DNA of 64,000 bases. It comes from Catenulispora sp. MAP5-51. Lineage in GTDB: Bacteria > Actinomycetota > Actinomycetes > Streptomycetales > Catenulisporaceae. The DNA lies in the NCBI RefSeq assembly GCF_041261205.1, contig NZ_JBGCCH010000002.1, positions 248,001 through 312,000 of the forward strand, written 5' to 3'. Positions 46,295-58,183 of the stretch are shown in pieces; the first letter of the stretch is position 1, and the number at the start of each line of letters is the position of its first letter. The position numbers and the translations under genes are program-made. The notes beneath the pieces are model-generated. The model was not told the DNA's origin. It made no database searches and saw only the letters and a program-made list of their open reading frames with translations.

Positions 46295-46297
<3 letters not shown>
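46258..46297. repeat. four 10-bp tandem repeats at an intercistronic junction
   Basis: Four copies of GAGCCGGTCA (one with a G substitution) run into the stop codon of the fused ATPase. They lie between that gene and the binding-protein gene and could influence translation or mRNA processing. Confidence 0.7.
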
Positions 46298-48444
<2,147 letters not shown>

Positions 48445-48448
<4 letters not shown>

Positions 48449-49377
48449 CGCGCCGAGGCTCCCGTCGAGTTGGGGTCGAGGGCGTCGCGCAGGCCGTCCC
48501 CGATGAAGTTGACGCACAGGATGATCAGCACCAGCACCGAGGCCGGGAACACGAACAGGTACCACTGGTCGGTGGAGGCGAACTGCGCGCCGTCGTTGAT
48601 CACGGTGCCGAGCGAGACGTTGGGGCTGCGGATGCCGAAGCCCAGGAAGGACAGGAACGACTCGGTGACGATCGCGGCGCCCACGTTCAGCGTGAAGTCG
48701 ACGATCAGGATCGAGGAGAGGTTCGGGATGATGTGCCGGCGGATGATCGTCCAGGCCGGCACGCCCATGTACCGGGCGGCCCGCACGAACTCCCGCTCCC
48801 GGATGGTCAGCGTCATGCCGCGCACCACCCGCGAGGTGATCATCCAGCTGAACAGCGCGATCATCGGCACCAGCACCAGCCAGTTCGCCCCCTGGAAGTA
48901 CGGGGACAGGATGATCAGCATCAGCAGCGAGGGCACGACCAGGAACAGGTCGGTCAGCCAGACGATGACCTTCTCCCACCAGCCGCCGAAGTAGGCCGCG
49001 GCGGTGCCCAGGAGCCCCGCGGACCCGGTGGACAGCAGCGCCACCAGCAGACCGATGATCAGCGACTTCTGCATGCCGTTGACGGTCTGGGCGAACATGT
49101 CGTGGCCGACGTCGTCGGTGCCGAACAGGTGGTCCCCGGTCGGCCCGGACTGGGTGTTGATCAGGTCGATGTCGCTCGGCGACCAGTGCGTCAGCAGCGG
49201 GCCGGCGAAGGCGAAGACGAACAGCAGCACCAGGCCCACCAGGCCCACCATGGCCAGCTTGTTGCGGCGGAACCGGCGCCAGACCAGGGCGGCGCGCCCG
49301 GAGCCCCCGGCGCCCTCGGGGGCGGCGGCGAGCGGCTGGACGTTCTCCACGTCCGCGGCGGTCGGAGCGGTCATCAC
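48445..49377 (-). CDS. DppC-type peptide permease (operon 1)
   Basis: A 310-aa inner-membrane permease: OppC N-terminal TM (LAMVGLVGLVLLFVFAFAGP), HLFGTDDVGHDMFAQTVNGM, and the coupling EAA loop around REFVRAARYMGVPAWTIIRR. The last residues match the family end FIGDGLRDALDPN. Start GTG 49377 or the next codon ATG 49374. It forms the channel with the DppB-type subunit encoded 55 nt upstream. Confidence 0.93.
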
Positions 49378-49432
49378 AGGGCCCTTCGGTGGCTGGTGCG
49401 GCTGAGCGGTGCGGCGGGGGTCGACGGCGCGG

Positions 49433-50416
49433 TCACAGCCGGACCCGCGGGTCGAGCACGGCGGTGATGATGTCCGAGAGCATCCCGGCGATGAGCACCA
49501 GCACCGCGGAGAACAGGGTGATCACCGCGACCGAGTTCACGTCGGAGTGGTTGGTGGCGTCGGTGAACCAGGAGCCCAGGCCGTTCCAGCCGAAGACCCG
49601 CTCGGTGATGATCGCGCCGGCGAAGGTCAGGATCGTGGAGTAGGTCACCAGCGTCATGACCGGGATGACCGCGGTGCGCACGCCGTGCTTGAGGATCGCC
49701 TGGCTCTTGCGCAGGCCCTTGGCCCGCGCCGTGCGCAGGAAGTCCGAGCCCAGCACGTCGAGCATCTGGCCCCGCTGGTAGCGGCTGTAGAAGGCGATCA
49801 GGCCCAGCGACAGCGAGATGGTGGGCAGCAGCAGGTGGTCGGCGCGGCTGAACAGCTCGCCCCAGAAACCGGTCGCGTTCGGGTCGATCTCGCCCTGGTA
49901 CTGCAGCAGCGGGGTGTCGCCGCCGACCGCCTTGTTCACCTGGACCGCGATCAGCTTCAGCAGCGGCGCCAGCACGAAGACCGGCATCGCGAAGATGATG
50001 TAGGACCCGAACGTGATCGCGTGATCACTGAACTTGTACTGTCTGACCGCTTGGAACGAGCCGATCAGGATGCCCGCCACGGCCGACAGCAGGGCGGCGA
50101 TGGAGACCAGGCGCACGGTGACCCACACGCTGATCGAGAAGTGCTTGCCGACCGAGTCCAGCTGCCAGGTCTTGCCGAAGTCGCCGTGCGCGACGCCGTC
50201 GACCCAGTGCGCGTAGCGCTCGAGCACCGGCTTCTGCGGGTTCTCGTTGCGCTGGTCGAGCTCGTGGTACATCACCACGGCCGGGGTCGGCGGGTTCTTC
50301 TGCAGGTACATGTCCTTGGGGTGGAAGGCCGTGGCCGCCCCCAGGTACGCCAGGGACGTGGCGACGAACACCAAGACCACATAGTTCAGAAGCCTGCGAA
50401 CTATGAAGGCACCCAT
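49433..50416 (-). CDS. DppB-type peptide permease (operon 1)
   Basis: A 327-aa permease with the DppB pattern: TM1 at VRRLLNYVVLVFVATSLAYL, a long first periplasmic loop with ELDQRNENPQKPVLERYAHW, and the EAA-type loop SDFLRTARAKGLRKSQAILK before GAIITERVFGWNGLGSWF. First gene of operon 1; ATG 50416 follows GGAGGG at 7 nt. Pairs with the DppC-type subunit. Confidence 0.93.
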   Translation of the reverse strand: MGAFIVRRLLNYVVLVFVATSLAYLGAATAFHPKDMYLQKNPPTPAVVMYHELDQRNENPQKPVLERYAHWVDGVAHGDFGKTWQLDSVGKHFSISVWVTVRLVSIAALLSAVAGILIGSFQAVRQYKFSDHAITFGSYIIFAMPVFVLAPLLKLIAVQVNKAVGGDTPLLQYQGEIDPNATGFWGELFSRADHLLLPTISLSLGLIAFYSRYQRGQMLDVLGSDFLRTARAKGLRKSQAILKHGVRTAVIPVMTLVTYSTILTFAGAIITERVFGWNGLGSWFTDATNHSDVNSVAVITLFSAVLVLIAGMLSDIITAVLDPRVRL

Positions 50417-50757
50417 GCCTGACCCTCCGTGCTCTATGCCACAACCGGTTAAGCGGGCATAGATCAGTGAGGCAGTACAGATCGTTCCAAGCCCGTCCGT
50501 AAACAGGTTCCCGGATGTTCACCGGGAAATCGATCACGAACAGGGCACGAAGTGATTTCTAGTTATAAACACTGACACACTTCGTGAAGGCCCAATAACG
50601 GGCAGTGTGCGCATAAGGGAAAAAAGAGACACCGGGTGCGCGGATGCTCACGCGAACCCGGTGTCCTCACCGTAGCGATCTTCGTTTGTGTCCACAATGT
50701 GAGAGGCCGTCAGCCTCTCGGAATCCTGGAGTCCTTACCTCTACGGTGTGACCCGCG
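50417..50757. other. intergenic region between the two peptide-transport operons
   Basis: These 341 nt contain the promoter of operon 1 (adjacent to 50417) and the terminator of operon 2 (50618-50665). The sequence is locally AT-rich (TTCTAGTTATAAACACTGAC near 50560), a plausible promoter area. No gene is visible. Confidence 0.6.
50618..50665 (-). terminator. intrinsic terminator of peptide-transport operon 2
   Basis: On the minus strand GACACCGGGT (50665-50656) pairs with ACCCGGTGTC (50637-50628), and the inner CGCG pair strengthens the stem; it is followed by a U-tract read from the A-run at 50619-50626 (TCTTTTTT). It has a clear textbook form and lies about 93 nt beyond the last stop codon of operon 2. 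Confidence 0.92.
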
Positions 50758-52782
50758 CTACTCCCAGATCGGGAAGTGGCACGCGGCCTGGTGCCCCTCG
50801 GTGCCGTACGGCACCAGCGGGGGCTCGCTCTGCCCGCAGATCTCCTGCGCGGCCGGGCACCGGGTGCGGAACCGGCAGCCCGAGGGCGGGTTGATCGCGC
50901 TGGGCAGCTCGCCGACGATGCCGCTGCTGGCCTTGGCCTTCTCCACCTCCGGATCGGCCACCGGGATGGTGTCCAGCAGGCCCCGGGTGTAGTGGTGGAT
51001 CGGCTTGGAGTACACCGACTCGGCCGGGCCGATCTCGACCAGCTTGCCCAGGTACATCACGCCGATGCGGTCGGACACGTAGCGGACCACCGACAGGTCG
51101 TGCGAGATGAACAGGTAGGACAGCCCGTGCTCGGCCTGCAGGTCCTTCATCAGGTTCAGGACCTGCGACTGGATCGACACGTCCAGCGCCGAGACCGGCT
51201 CGTCGGCCACGATCAGCTTCGGCGCGGGCGCCAGGGCCCGGGCGAAGCCGACGCGCTGCCGCTGGCCGCCGGAGAACTCGTGCGGGTAGCGCTCCAGCGC
51301 CGAGGCCGGCAGGCCGACCTGCTCGAAGAGCTCCTTGATCCGCGCGTCACGGGTCTGCTTGTCGCCGACCTTCTGGATGTCCAGCGGCTCGCGGACCACC
51401 GTGCGCACCCGCATGCGCGGGTCCATGGCGGCGTAGCTGTCCTGGAACATCAGCTGGACGTCGCGGCTCTTCTTGCGCCGCTCGCCCGACTTCAGCGCGG
51501 CCAGGTCCGACCCCTCCAGGCGCATCGCGCCGGCAGTGGTGTCCTCCAGCCCGACGATCAGCTTGGCCACCGTGGTCTTGCCGCAGCCGGACTCCCCGAC
51601 CAGGCCCACGGTCTCGCCCTTGCGGATGCTGAACGAGACCCCGGCGACCGCGCTGACCGAGCCGATCTGCCGGCGCAGGAAGCCCTTGGTGATCGGGTAG
51701 TCCTTGACCAGATCGCTGACCTCCAGCAGCACCTCGCCCAGCTCCGGGGAGGGCAGCTCCTCGGACGTGGTGGCCTCCGAGAGGGTCACCGCCACCTCCT
51801 CGCCGGAGCGTTCCGCGGCGCCCACCGGGTGGAAGCACGCGAACTCGTGGCCCACCTCGTCCACCCGCGAGGGCGGGTCCTGCGCACGGCAGTCGTCCTG
51901 CGCGTAGCGGCAGCGCGCCGCGAAGCGGCAGGCCGCCGGCGGCTTGGTGAGGTCCGGCGGCATGCCGGGGATCGAGTACAGCCGGGTGCCGCTGTCGGCG
52001 CCGCGCTCGGGCAGCGAGTCGAACAGCGCCTCGGTGTACGGGTGCCGCGGGTTGGAGTACAGCCGCTCGGTGGTCGTGGTCTCCACGATCCGCCCGGCGT
52101 ACATCACGTTCACCCGGTCCGCGCGGCCGGCGATCACGCCGAGGTCGTGCGTCACCAGGATGACCGCCATGCCCAGGCGCTCACGCAGGCCGTCGATCAG
52201 CTCCAGGATCTGCTTCTGCACGGTCACGTCGAGCGCGGTGGTCGGCTCGTCGGCGATGAGCAGCTTGGGCTCGTTGGCCAGCGCGATCGCGATCATCGCG
52301 CGCTGGCGCATGCCGCCGGAGAGCTGGTGCGGGTAGTCCCGGGCCCGTTGCAGCGGACTGGGCATCCCGACCAGCTGGAGCACCTCGACCGCGCGGTCGT
52401 GGCCCTCGGACTTGCTGGCCCCGCGGTGGATCCGCACCGACTCGGCGATCTGCTTGCCGATGGTCATCGTCGGGTTCAGCGAGGTCATCGGGTCCTGGAA
52501 GATCATCCCGACGTCGTTGCCCCGGACCTTGGACATCTGTTCTTCGTCCAGCTGCAGCAGGTCCCGGCCGTCCAGGAAGATGCTGCCGTCCGGGCTGGAG
52601 CCGCCGTTGGGCAGCAGCCGCATGATCGACATCGCGGTCATGGTCTTGCCCGAACCGGACTCGCCGACGATGCCGATGGTCTCGCCGGCCTCGACGCTGA
52701 AGCTGATGCCGTCGACCGCCTGGACGACCGAGCGCTTCAGCTTGATCTGAGTGTGGAGGTTCTGGACCTCTAGAAGTGCCAT
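50758..52782 (-). CDS. fused DppD-DppF peptide transporter ATPase (operon 2)
   Basis: A 674-aa double ATPase. Half 1: Walker A GESGSGKTM, signature LSGGMRQRAMIAIAL, Walker B LLIADEPTTALD. Half 2: Walker A GESGCGKTT, signature FSGGQRQRVGFARAL, Walker B LIVADEPVSALD. Both halves carry the oligo_HPY Cys cluster (CRFAARCRYAQDDC; CRFRTRCPAAQEIC). Last gene of operon 2, 7 nt after the DppC-type permease and followed by a strong terminator. Paralogous to the operon 1 ATPase but clearly diverged. Confidence 0.95.
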   Translation of the reverse strand: MALLEVQNLHTQIKLKRSVVQAVDGISFSVEAGETIGIVGESGSGKTMTAMSIMRLLPNGGSSPDGSIFLDGRDLLQLDEEQMSKVRGNDVGMIFQDPMTSLNPTMTIGKQIAESVRIHRGASKSEGHDRAVEVLQLVGMPSPLQRARDYPHQLSGGMRQRAMIAIALANEPKLLIADEPTTALDVTVQKQILELIDGLRERLGMAVILVTHDLGVIAGRADRVNVMYAGRIVETTTTERLYSNPRHPYTEALFDSLPERGADSGTRLYSIPGMPPDLTKPPAACRFAARCRYAQDDCRAQDPPSRVDEVGHEFACFHPVGAAERSGEEVAVTLSEATTSEELPSPELGEVLLEVSDLVKDYPITKGFLRRQIGSVSAVAGVSFSIRKGETVGLVGESGCGKTTVAKLIVGLEDTTAGAMRLEGSDLAALKSGERRKKSRDVQLMFQDSYAAMDPRMRVRTVVREPLDIQKVGDKQTRDARIKELFEQVGLPASALERYPHEFSGGQRQRVGFARALAPAPKLIVADEPVSALDVSIQSQVLNLMKDLQAEHGLSYLFISHDLSVVRYVSDRIGVMYLGKLVEIGPAESVYSKPIHHYTRGLLDTIPVADPEVEKAKASSGIVGELPSAINPPSGCRFRTRCPAAQEICGQSEPPLVPYGTEGHQAACHFPIWE

Positions 52783-52789
52783 GGCCGTC

Positions 52790-53725
52790 TCACCGCTTCT
52801 GGAGCCGGGTCTCGAAGGCGTCGCGAAGGGCGTCTCCGATGAAGTTGCAGGAGATGATGATCAGCACGATGGACACGCCCGGCGGATAGATCATCCACCA
52901 GTAGTTCTGGTCCAGGTAGCTGGATCCGTTCGCGAACATCCCGCCCCAGTCGTCGTTCGGCGCCTGCAGGCCCAGCCCGATGTAGCTGAGCACGGACAGC
53001 GCGAAGACCGAGTTGGCGATCGACAGCGAGGTGTTCACGATCGTGGTGCCGATGGTGTTCGGCAGGATGTGCCGGAAGATGATCCGCGGGCTGCGCCCGC
53101 CCATCATCCGGCAGGCCGCCACGTAGTCGCGCACCTTGATGGTCAGGGTGTCGCCGCGGGTCAGGCGGGTCAGGCTGAACCAGCTGGTCAGCGCGATCAC
53201 CATGATGAACACCGTCTTGGTCCGGCCCAGGGTGGAGGCCAGGTAGATCAGCGCGAAGATGAGCGGGATCGACAGCAGCGCGTCGATGGTCCGCATCATG
53301 ATCGAGTCGACCCAGCCGCCGACGTACCCGGCGACGGCGCCGTACAGCATGCCGATCACCGAGGCCAGCACGCCGGAGGCGATGCCGATCTCCAGCGAGA
53401 TCTGGCCGGCCTTCATCAGCTTGCCGAGTTCGTCCACGCCGTTCTGGTCGGTGCCCAGCGGGTGGCTGGGGCCCGGCGGCAGGGTGATCTCGTCCATCTG
53501 CACGTGCGAGGTGTTGCCGTGGTAGACCAGCGGCCCCAGGAAGCACATCAACACGTAGAAGACCAGCACGGCGAAGGCGACCACGGCCAGCCGGTTCTCC
53601 AGGAAGACCTCCAGGCCCCGGCGGAACATGGAGCGCGCCGTCTCGGTCGGCTCGATGCCCAGCATCTGGTCCGCGGTCGGAACGTCGTCCCCCATCCCGG
53701 GGGCCTCAGCGATGATCTCGTCCAT
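52790..53725 (-). CDS. DppC-type peptide permease (operon 2)
   Basis: A 311-aa permease with the DppC N-terminal TM (NRLAVVAFAVLVFYVLMCFL), HPLGTDQNGVDELGKLMKAG and EAA loop KVRDYVAACRMMGGRSPRII. It shares the family end FIGDALRDAFETRLQ. It overlaps the DppB-type gene by 1 nt, so translation is coupled, and is 7 nt from the fused ATPase. Confidence 0.93.
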   Translation of the reverse strand: MDEIIAEAPGMGDDVPTADQMLGIEPTETARSMFRRGLEVFLENRLAVVAFAVLVFYVLMCFLGPLVYHGNTSHVQMDEITLPPGPSHPLGTDQNGVDELGKLMKAGQISLEIGIASGVLASVIGMLYGAVAGYVGGWVDSIMMRTIDALLSIPLIFALIYLASTLGRTKTVFIMVIALTSWFSLTRLTRGDTLTIKVRDYVAACRMMGGRSPRIIFRHILPNTIGTTIVNTSLSIANSVFALSVLSYIGLGLQAPNDDWGGMFANGSSYLDQNYWWMIYPPGVSIVLIIISCNFIGDALRDAFETRLQKR

Positions 53726-54672
53726 CAGGTGAGCCTCACTCGTGGGTCCAGGGCGGCGTAGGAGATGTCAGCCACCAGCGACCCGACGACCGTCACGATC
53801 GCCGTCAGCATGGTGGTGCCCAGGACGATCACGAAGTCGTTCTGCAGAGCCGCATTGATGGTCAGCACGCCGATGCCCTGGATGTTGAAGATCTGCTCGA
53901 CCAGCAGCGCGCCGCCGACCAGCGTCGGCAGGGACAGGCCGATCAGGGTCACCATCGGGATCATCGCGTTGCGCAGCACGTGCCCGTAGAGCACGCGGCG
54001 CTTGGTCGCGCCCTTGGCGATCGCCGTCCGCACGTAGTCCTGGGTGAGCTCGTCCAGCATCGAGGAGCGCATGTACCGGCTGTAGCCGGCCACTCCGCTG
54101 ACCACCAGCGTGCCCACCGGGAGGATCATCTGGGACGGCTGGGAGAACGCCGCGTGGAAGGAGTCGATCTGGGTCGCGATCGGGATCACGTGGAACTGGA
54201 CCTGGAACAGGTCCCGCAGCACGACGCCGAGGAAGAACACCGGGATCGCGTAGCCGATGAAGGAGAACGTGGTGATGGTGTAGTCGGTCACCGAGTTGCG
54301 GCGGGTGGCCTGCACCACGCCCAGCGGGACGGACAGGACGATCGTGAAGAACAGCGCGAGCCCGACGATGTAGATGGACTGGCCCAGCGTCTCCTTCAAC
54401 AGGTCGTTGACGCTCTGGTTCTTCTGGTAGCTGTAGCCGAGGTCGAAGTGGACCACCAGGCGGGTCAGCCAGTGCCAGTACTGCATGTACAGCGGCTGGT
54501 CCAGACCCAGTTTGTGGTTCAGGACCGCCAGGCTCTGCGGGTTGTAGTTCTTCCCGAGCATCGCCCGCGCCACGCCGTTGGGCATCAGGTGCATCATGCC
54601 GAACGTGGCGATCGAGACGATGAACAGCGTCACGATCGACTGGAAGAATCGGCGGATCAGATAGGTGGTCAC
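53725..54672 (-). CDS. DppB-type peptide permease (operon 2)
   Basis: A 315-aa permease: TM1 SIVTLFIVSIATFGMMHLMP, then GLDQPLYMQYWHWLTRLVVH with LGYSYQKNQSV, and the EAA loop TQDYVRTAIAKGATKRRVLY. Start GTG 54672 lies inside the foot of a strong hairpin (54671-54698), so ribosome access may be limited and its expression kept below that of the upstream binding protein. Confidence 0.93.
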   Translation of the reverse strand: MTTYLIRRFFQSIVTLFIVSIATFGMMHLMPNGVARAMLGKNYNPQSLAVLNHKLGLDQPLYMQYWHWLTRLVVHFDLGYSYQKNQSVNDLLKETLGQSIYIVGLALFFTIVLSVPLGVVQATRRNSVTDYTITTFSFIGYAIPVFFLGVVLRDLFQVQFHVIPIATQIDSFHAAFSQPSQMILPVGTLVVSGVAGYSRYMRSSMLDELTQDYVRTAIAKGATKRRVLYGHVLRNAMIPMVTLIGLSLPTLVGGALLVEQIFNIQGIGVLTINAALQNDFVIVLGTTMLTAIVTVVGSLVADISYAALDPRVRLT

Positions 54673-54698
54673 CGCGACCCCCCGCCGGGGGTCGCGGT
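54671..54698 (-). terminator. intercistronic hairpin between binding protein and permease genes
   Basis: ACCGCGACCCCC (54671-54682) and GGGGGTCGCGGT (54687-54698) form a perfect 12-bp stem around CGCC, immediately after the binding-protein stop and overlapping the GTG of the permease. Such hairpins often stabilise upstream mRNA or attenuate read-through, giving an excess of binding protein. No U-tract follows. Confidence 0.75.
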
Positions 54699-54715
54699 GA
54701 CGTCAGTGCGCTGTA

Positions 54716-56647
54716 TCACTGGGTGTAGTACCAGAACTCAGGCTCGAAGCCCTGGAATGCGTCCTGACCGGAGTCGTGGAAGTTCTTCGCCACGGCCCAC
54801 GGCCAGATCTGGTTCATCATCCAGATCAGCGGCAGCGAGATGCTCGAGGCGTAGGACTCGTAGTCGTACCAGGCCTGCGGGTCGGTGCTCTTGATGGTCT
54901 TGGCCACCGCGGCGTCGAACTTGGGGTCGGAGAACCCGAAGATGTTCGAGCCGGCTCCGGTGGTCAGCAGCGAGTCCGTGGTCGGCTGCAGGGAGAAGAC
55001 CCAGCCGCCGTACAGGATCGCGTCCCACTGGCAGCCCGCCGGGCTGCTGGCCGAGCAGCCGACCAGTTCGCCGCCCAGGGTGTTCTGGGTCTTGGTGACC
55101 AGGTTGATCGAGATGCCCGCGGCAGCCGCCGACTGCTTGTAGGACGCCAGCATGGTGTCCATGGCCGGGTGCGCCGACGGGTACTCCAGCGTGAACTCCG
55201 CCTTGTCGCCGGCGTTGATGCCCGCGCCGCACTGGTTGTCAGCGGTGCCCGGGGTCTTGCAGGTCGCCGGGGTGGTGGAGGTGTCCCAGCCGTGCGCCGC
55301 CATCAGCGACTTGGCCTCGGCCGGGTCGAACTTGGCCGCGGCGGCCTTGGCCGCCGGGGACAGCGTGTTGCCGTCCGGGTAGCCCGGGACGACACCGGTG
55401 GTCGGGTAGCCCCAGCCCTTGTAAGCGCCCTTGATGGCACTTTCCTGGTCCATCTCGTCCTGCAGGGCCTTGGTGAAGTAGGCCTGCTTGAACAGGTTCC
55501 CGTGGTTCTTGGAACCGAAGTTGACCTGGTAGTAGCCGATCGAGTCGAGCAGCGCGCCCTTCTCGACGTTGTACCCCGAGGACGCCAGCGGGTTGCCGGC
55601 CTGCAGGTCGGTGCCGTTGTACTGCGGGGTGTCGGCGTTCGGGAAGACGCCGATCTGCAGCGCGTTCGCGCCGGTGGAGCCGGCCTTCAGGACCGTCCAC
55701 TCCGCGTCCGGGCTCTGGAACGACTCGAAGTCGACCTCGTCCAGGTACGGCTTGTGCTCACCGGTGAACTTGGTGTTCGGCACGATGGAGAAGGCGCCGG
55801 AGGTCGCGTTGAAGTCCTTCAGGACCCACGGGCCGTCGACGATCTTCCACAGCGGGTTGGAGGCGAAGGTCTTGACGTCCTTGCCGGCCGTGTTCAGGTA
55901 CTTCCAGACCGCGTCGCAGTCCTGCTGCAGCGTCGGGGAGGTCAGGGTGTCCGTCGAGCACTTGCCCTTGGTCCCGTTGCCGTCGGTGACGTCCCAGGCC
56001 AGCGGCATCGGCGTGACCGTCTGCAGGGCGTTGCCGATGATGTAGTTCTGGTTGTACTGCTGGTCGAACGTGATGCTGATGCTGGAGTCGCTGACCGTGG
56101 TGGACTTGATGTTGTCCGGCAGGTAGTTGACCCCGGCCGCGGCGTTCGGCGGGCTGTAGTAGCCCGAGTTCTTCTCCTCGGCCTTCAGCATGTTCAGCCA
56201 GAACTGCACGTCCTGGCCGGTGACCTTCTCGCCGTTGCTCCAGCCCCAGGTCGACTTCAGCGGAACCGTGACGGTCAGGCCGTCCGCGCTCCAGGTCGGC
56301 TTGTCCGCCGGACCCATGTCGTAGTTGACCGCGAGCTTGTCGTTCAGGCCGACGAAGTACAGCGGACGGTAGAAGTAGTACTGGAACTGACCGGCGTTCT
56401 GGGTGCTCAGCTGGTCGCTGCTCATGAACGGCCAGATGGCGTCCGGGCTCGAGCCGGCCGGCCACTCCGCGACGTGCGCGACGCCGCCCTGCTTCGCCGG
56501 GGCGGCGGAGCTGGACGAGACGGTGACCGGGTTCGTGGCGTTGTTGTCGCTGCCGCTCTTCTTCGAGCTGCCACAGGCGGCGGCGGACGCAAGGACCGCG
56601 ATCACACCTGCCATCGCCACGATTTTTCGGGTATTTCTGACGGCCAT
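54716..56647 (-). CDS. peptide ABC transporter substrate-binding lipoprotein (operon 2)
   Basis: A 643-aa DppA/OppA-type lipoprotein with signal peptide and lipid-anchor C25 (VLASAAACGSS). The mature SBP_bac_5 domain includes WSADGLTVTVPLKSTWGWSN and NGEKVTGQDVQFWLNMLKAE, and later LMAAHGWDTST. A CKTPGTADNQCG segment may form a disulphide. It is first in operon 2, unlike its counterpart in operon 1. ATG 56647 follows GGGAGGG; the longer frame to 56833 has no signal peptide. Confidence 0.92.
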   Translation of the reverse strand: MAVRNTRKIVAMAGVIAVLASAAACGSSKKSGSDNNATNPVTVSSSSAAPAKQGGVAHVAEWPAGSSPDAIWPFMSSDQLSTQNAGQFQYYFYRPLYFVGLNDKLAVNYDMGPADKPTWSADGLTVTVPLKSTWGWSNGEKVTGQDVQFWLNMLKAEEKNSGYYSPPNAAAGVNYLPDNIKSTTVSDSSISITFDQQYNQNYIIGNALQTVTPMPLAWDVTDGNGTKGKCSTDTLTSPTLQQDCDAVWKYLNTAGKDVKTFASNPLWKIVDGPWVLKDFNATSGAFSIVPNTKFTGEHKPYLDEVDFESFQSPDAEWTVLKAGSTGANALQIGVFPNADTPQYNGTDLQAGNPLASSGYNVEKGALLDSIGYYQVNFGSKNHGNLFKQAYFTKALQDEMDQESAIKGAYKGWGYPTTGVVPGYPDGNTLSPAAKAAAAKFDPAEAKSLMAAHGWDTSTTPATCKTPGTADNQCGAGINAGDKAEFTLEYPSAHPAMDTMLASYKQSAAAAGISINLVTKTQNTLGGELVGCSASSPAGCQWDAILYGGWVFSLQPTTDSLLTTGAGSNIFGFSDPKFDAAVAKTIKSTDPQAWYDYESYASSISLPLIWMMNQIWPWAVAKNFHDSGQDAFQGFEPEFWYYTQ

Positions 56648-57107
56648 AGAGCCCTCCCCTTCGACGGAGCCGGCTCGGTGTGTGGATCCGGGCCGGTCGC
56701 GGTTTTGTGAGCGCGCCCGACAGCACGACGAAGACAGGCAGTGGCGCCGAGGGTGGCTCACGACCACTCCTGCATACAGTGGCCCAACAAAGGGGGAAAA
56801 GCGATCACGGATCGGCAACAAAATCGATGTCAAATGACCTACGGACCTGCTACGGGCGCATGTCCGGGGGAATTAACAAGATCGATACCGGACGCGGAAA
56901 GATCTTCGTTTTCCAAGATCCTTTACCCGTTACCGCAGGTAAACCGGCACCGCCGCGGACCCCTTGGATATCCACCCGTTACCATCGGGGGAAGCCCGCC
57001 GTAAAAGTATACGAACCCCCGCATCCTCTCCACCGGGGCCCGGCAAGGGTCCGGCAAGGGATGAGGGGGTTCGGGGGAGGGGATGTCCCGAGGCGGGACA
57101 CTTGTCC
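56648..57107. other. intergenic region upstream of peptide-transport operon 2
   Basis: These 460 nt lie between hemB (which ends here, reading leftward) and the operon 2 binding-protein gene. No gene is visible. A 10-bp direct repeat ACCCGTTACC recurs at 56925-56934 and 56974-56983, and AAAGATCTT (56898-56906) faces AAGATCCTTT (56915-56924) as an imperfect inverted repeat. The stretch 56780-56960 is relatively AT-rich and is the likely promoter area. Confidence 0.5.
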
Positions 57108-58079
57108 CTAAAGCATCCGCGAGGCCTCCACGGCCCAGTAGGTGAGCACCGAGGCGGCCCCGGCCCGGCGCACGGAGGTCAGCGTCTCCAGGATGGTCCG
57201 CTCCCGGTCCAGCCAGCCGTTGGCGGCCGCGGCCTCGACCATCGCGTACTCGCCGGACACCTGGTAGGCGACCACCGGCACCTCGGAGATGTCCGCCACC
57301 TGCCGGACGATGTCCAGATAGGACATGGCGGGCTTGACCATCACCATGTCCGCGCCTTCCTCGATATCGAGGCGGACTTCGCGCAGGGATTCGCGCGCAT
57401 TGGCCGGGTCCTGCTGATAAGAGCGCCGGTCGCCCTGCAGGCTGGACTCCACGGCCTCCCGGAACGGGCCGAAGAAGGCACTCGCGTATTTCGCGGAATA
57501 GGCGAGGATTCCGGTGTCCTGCAAGCCCGCTTCGTCCAATGCGCGGCGGATATAGGCGACCTGTCCGTCCATCATGCCGCTCGGGCCGACCATATGCGCG
57601 CCGGCCTCGGCCTGCCTGACACCCATTTCCGCATAGCGTTCCAGCGTCGCGTCGTTGTCGACGGTGCCGTCTTCCCGGATGACTCCGCAATGTCCGTGAT
57701 CGGTGAATTCATCCAGACACAGATCCGACATGATCACTATGCGGTCGCCGACCTCGTCGCGGACCTCGGTGATGGCGCGCTGCAGGATCCCGTGCGGGTC
57801 GGTGCCGGCCGTGCCGCGCGCGTCCTTCTCCGCCGGGACGGCGAAGAGCATGAGGCCGCCGATCCCCTCGGCGACCGCCTCGGCCGCGGCCTTCCGCACC
57901 GACGCCAGGGTGTGCTGCAGGACGCCCGGCATCGACGTGATCGGCGTCGGCTCGCTCACCGTCTCCTTGACGAACAGCGGGAGGATGAAGTCGGCGGGAT
58001 GCAGACGGGTCTCGGCGGCGAGGCGGCGCATGGCCGCGGTGGTGCGCAGACGACGGGGGCGGTCCAGCGGGAAGCTCAT
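57108..58079 (-). CDS. hemB: delta-aminolevulinic acid dehydratase (porphobilinogen synthase)
   Basis: A 323-aa enzyme that condenses two 5-aminolevulinate molecules into porphobilinogen. Both Schiff-base lysines are visible: K197 in [10 protein letters not shown] and K249 in [10 protein letters not shown]. The metal-loop is [15 protein letters not shown], with Cys, Asp, Cys (C121, D123, C131) rather than the three cysteines of zinc enzymes or the Asp/Ala set of magnesium enzymes. ATG 58079 ([10 protein letters not shown]) is chosen over a 13-residue extension. It is separated from the rest of the haem cluster by the DUF5709 gene. Confidence 0.95.
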   Translation of the reverse strand: MSFPLDRPRRLRTTAAMRRLAAETRLHPADFILPLFVKETVSEPTPITSMPGVLQHTLASVRKAAAEAVAEGIGGLMLFAVPAEKDARGTAGTDPHGILQRAITEVRDEVGDRIVIMSDLCLDEFTDHGHCGVIREDGTVDNDATLERYAEMGVRQAEAGAHMVGPSGMMDGQVAYIRRALDEAGLQDTGILAYSAKYASAFFGPFREAVESSLQGDRRSYQQDPANARESLREVRLDIEEGADMVMVKPAMSYLDIVRQVADISEVPVVAYQVSGEYAMVEAAAANGWLDRERTILETLTSVRRAGAASVLTYWAVEASRML

Positions 58080-58183
58080 ACATTTGAGGGTACTCGCGGT
58101 TTTTCGGCCGCGAGGCACGACTGCGTGCTCTGTGCGGAATCAGACACAGAGCACGGGATATCAGGGGTAAGCGCGAAGCCGGA

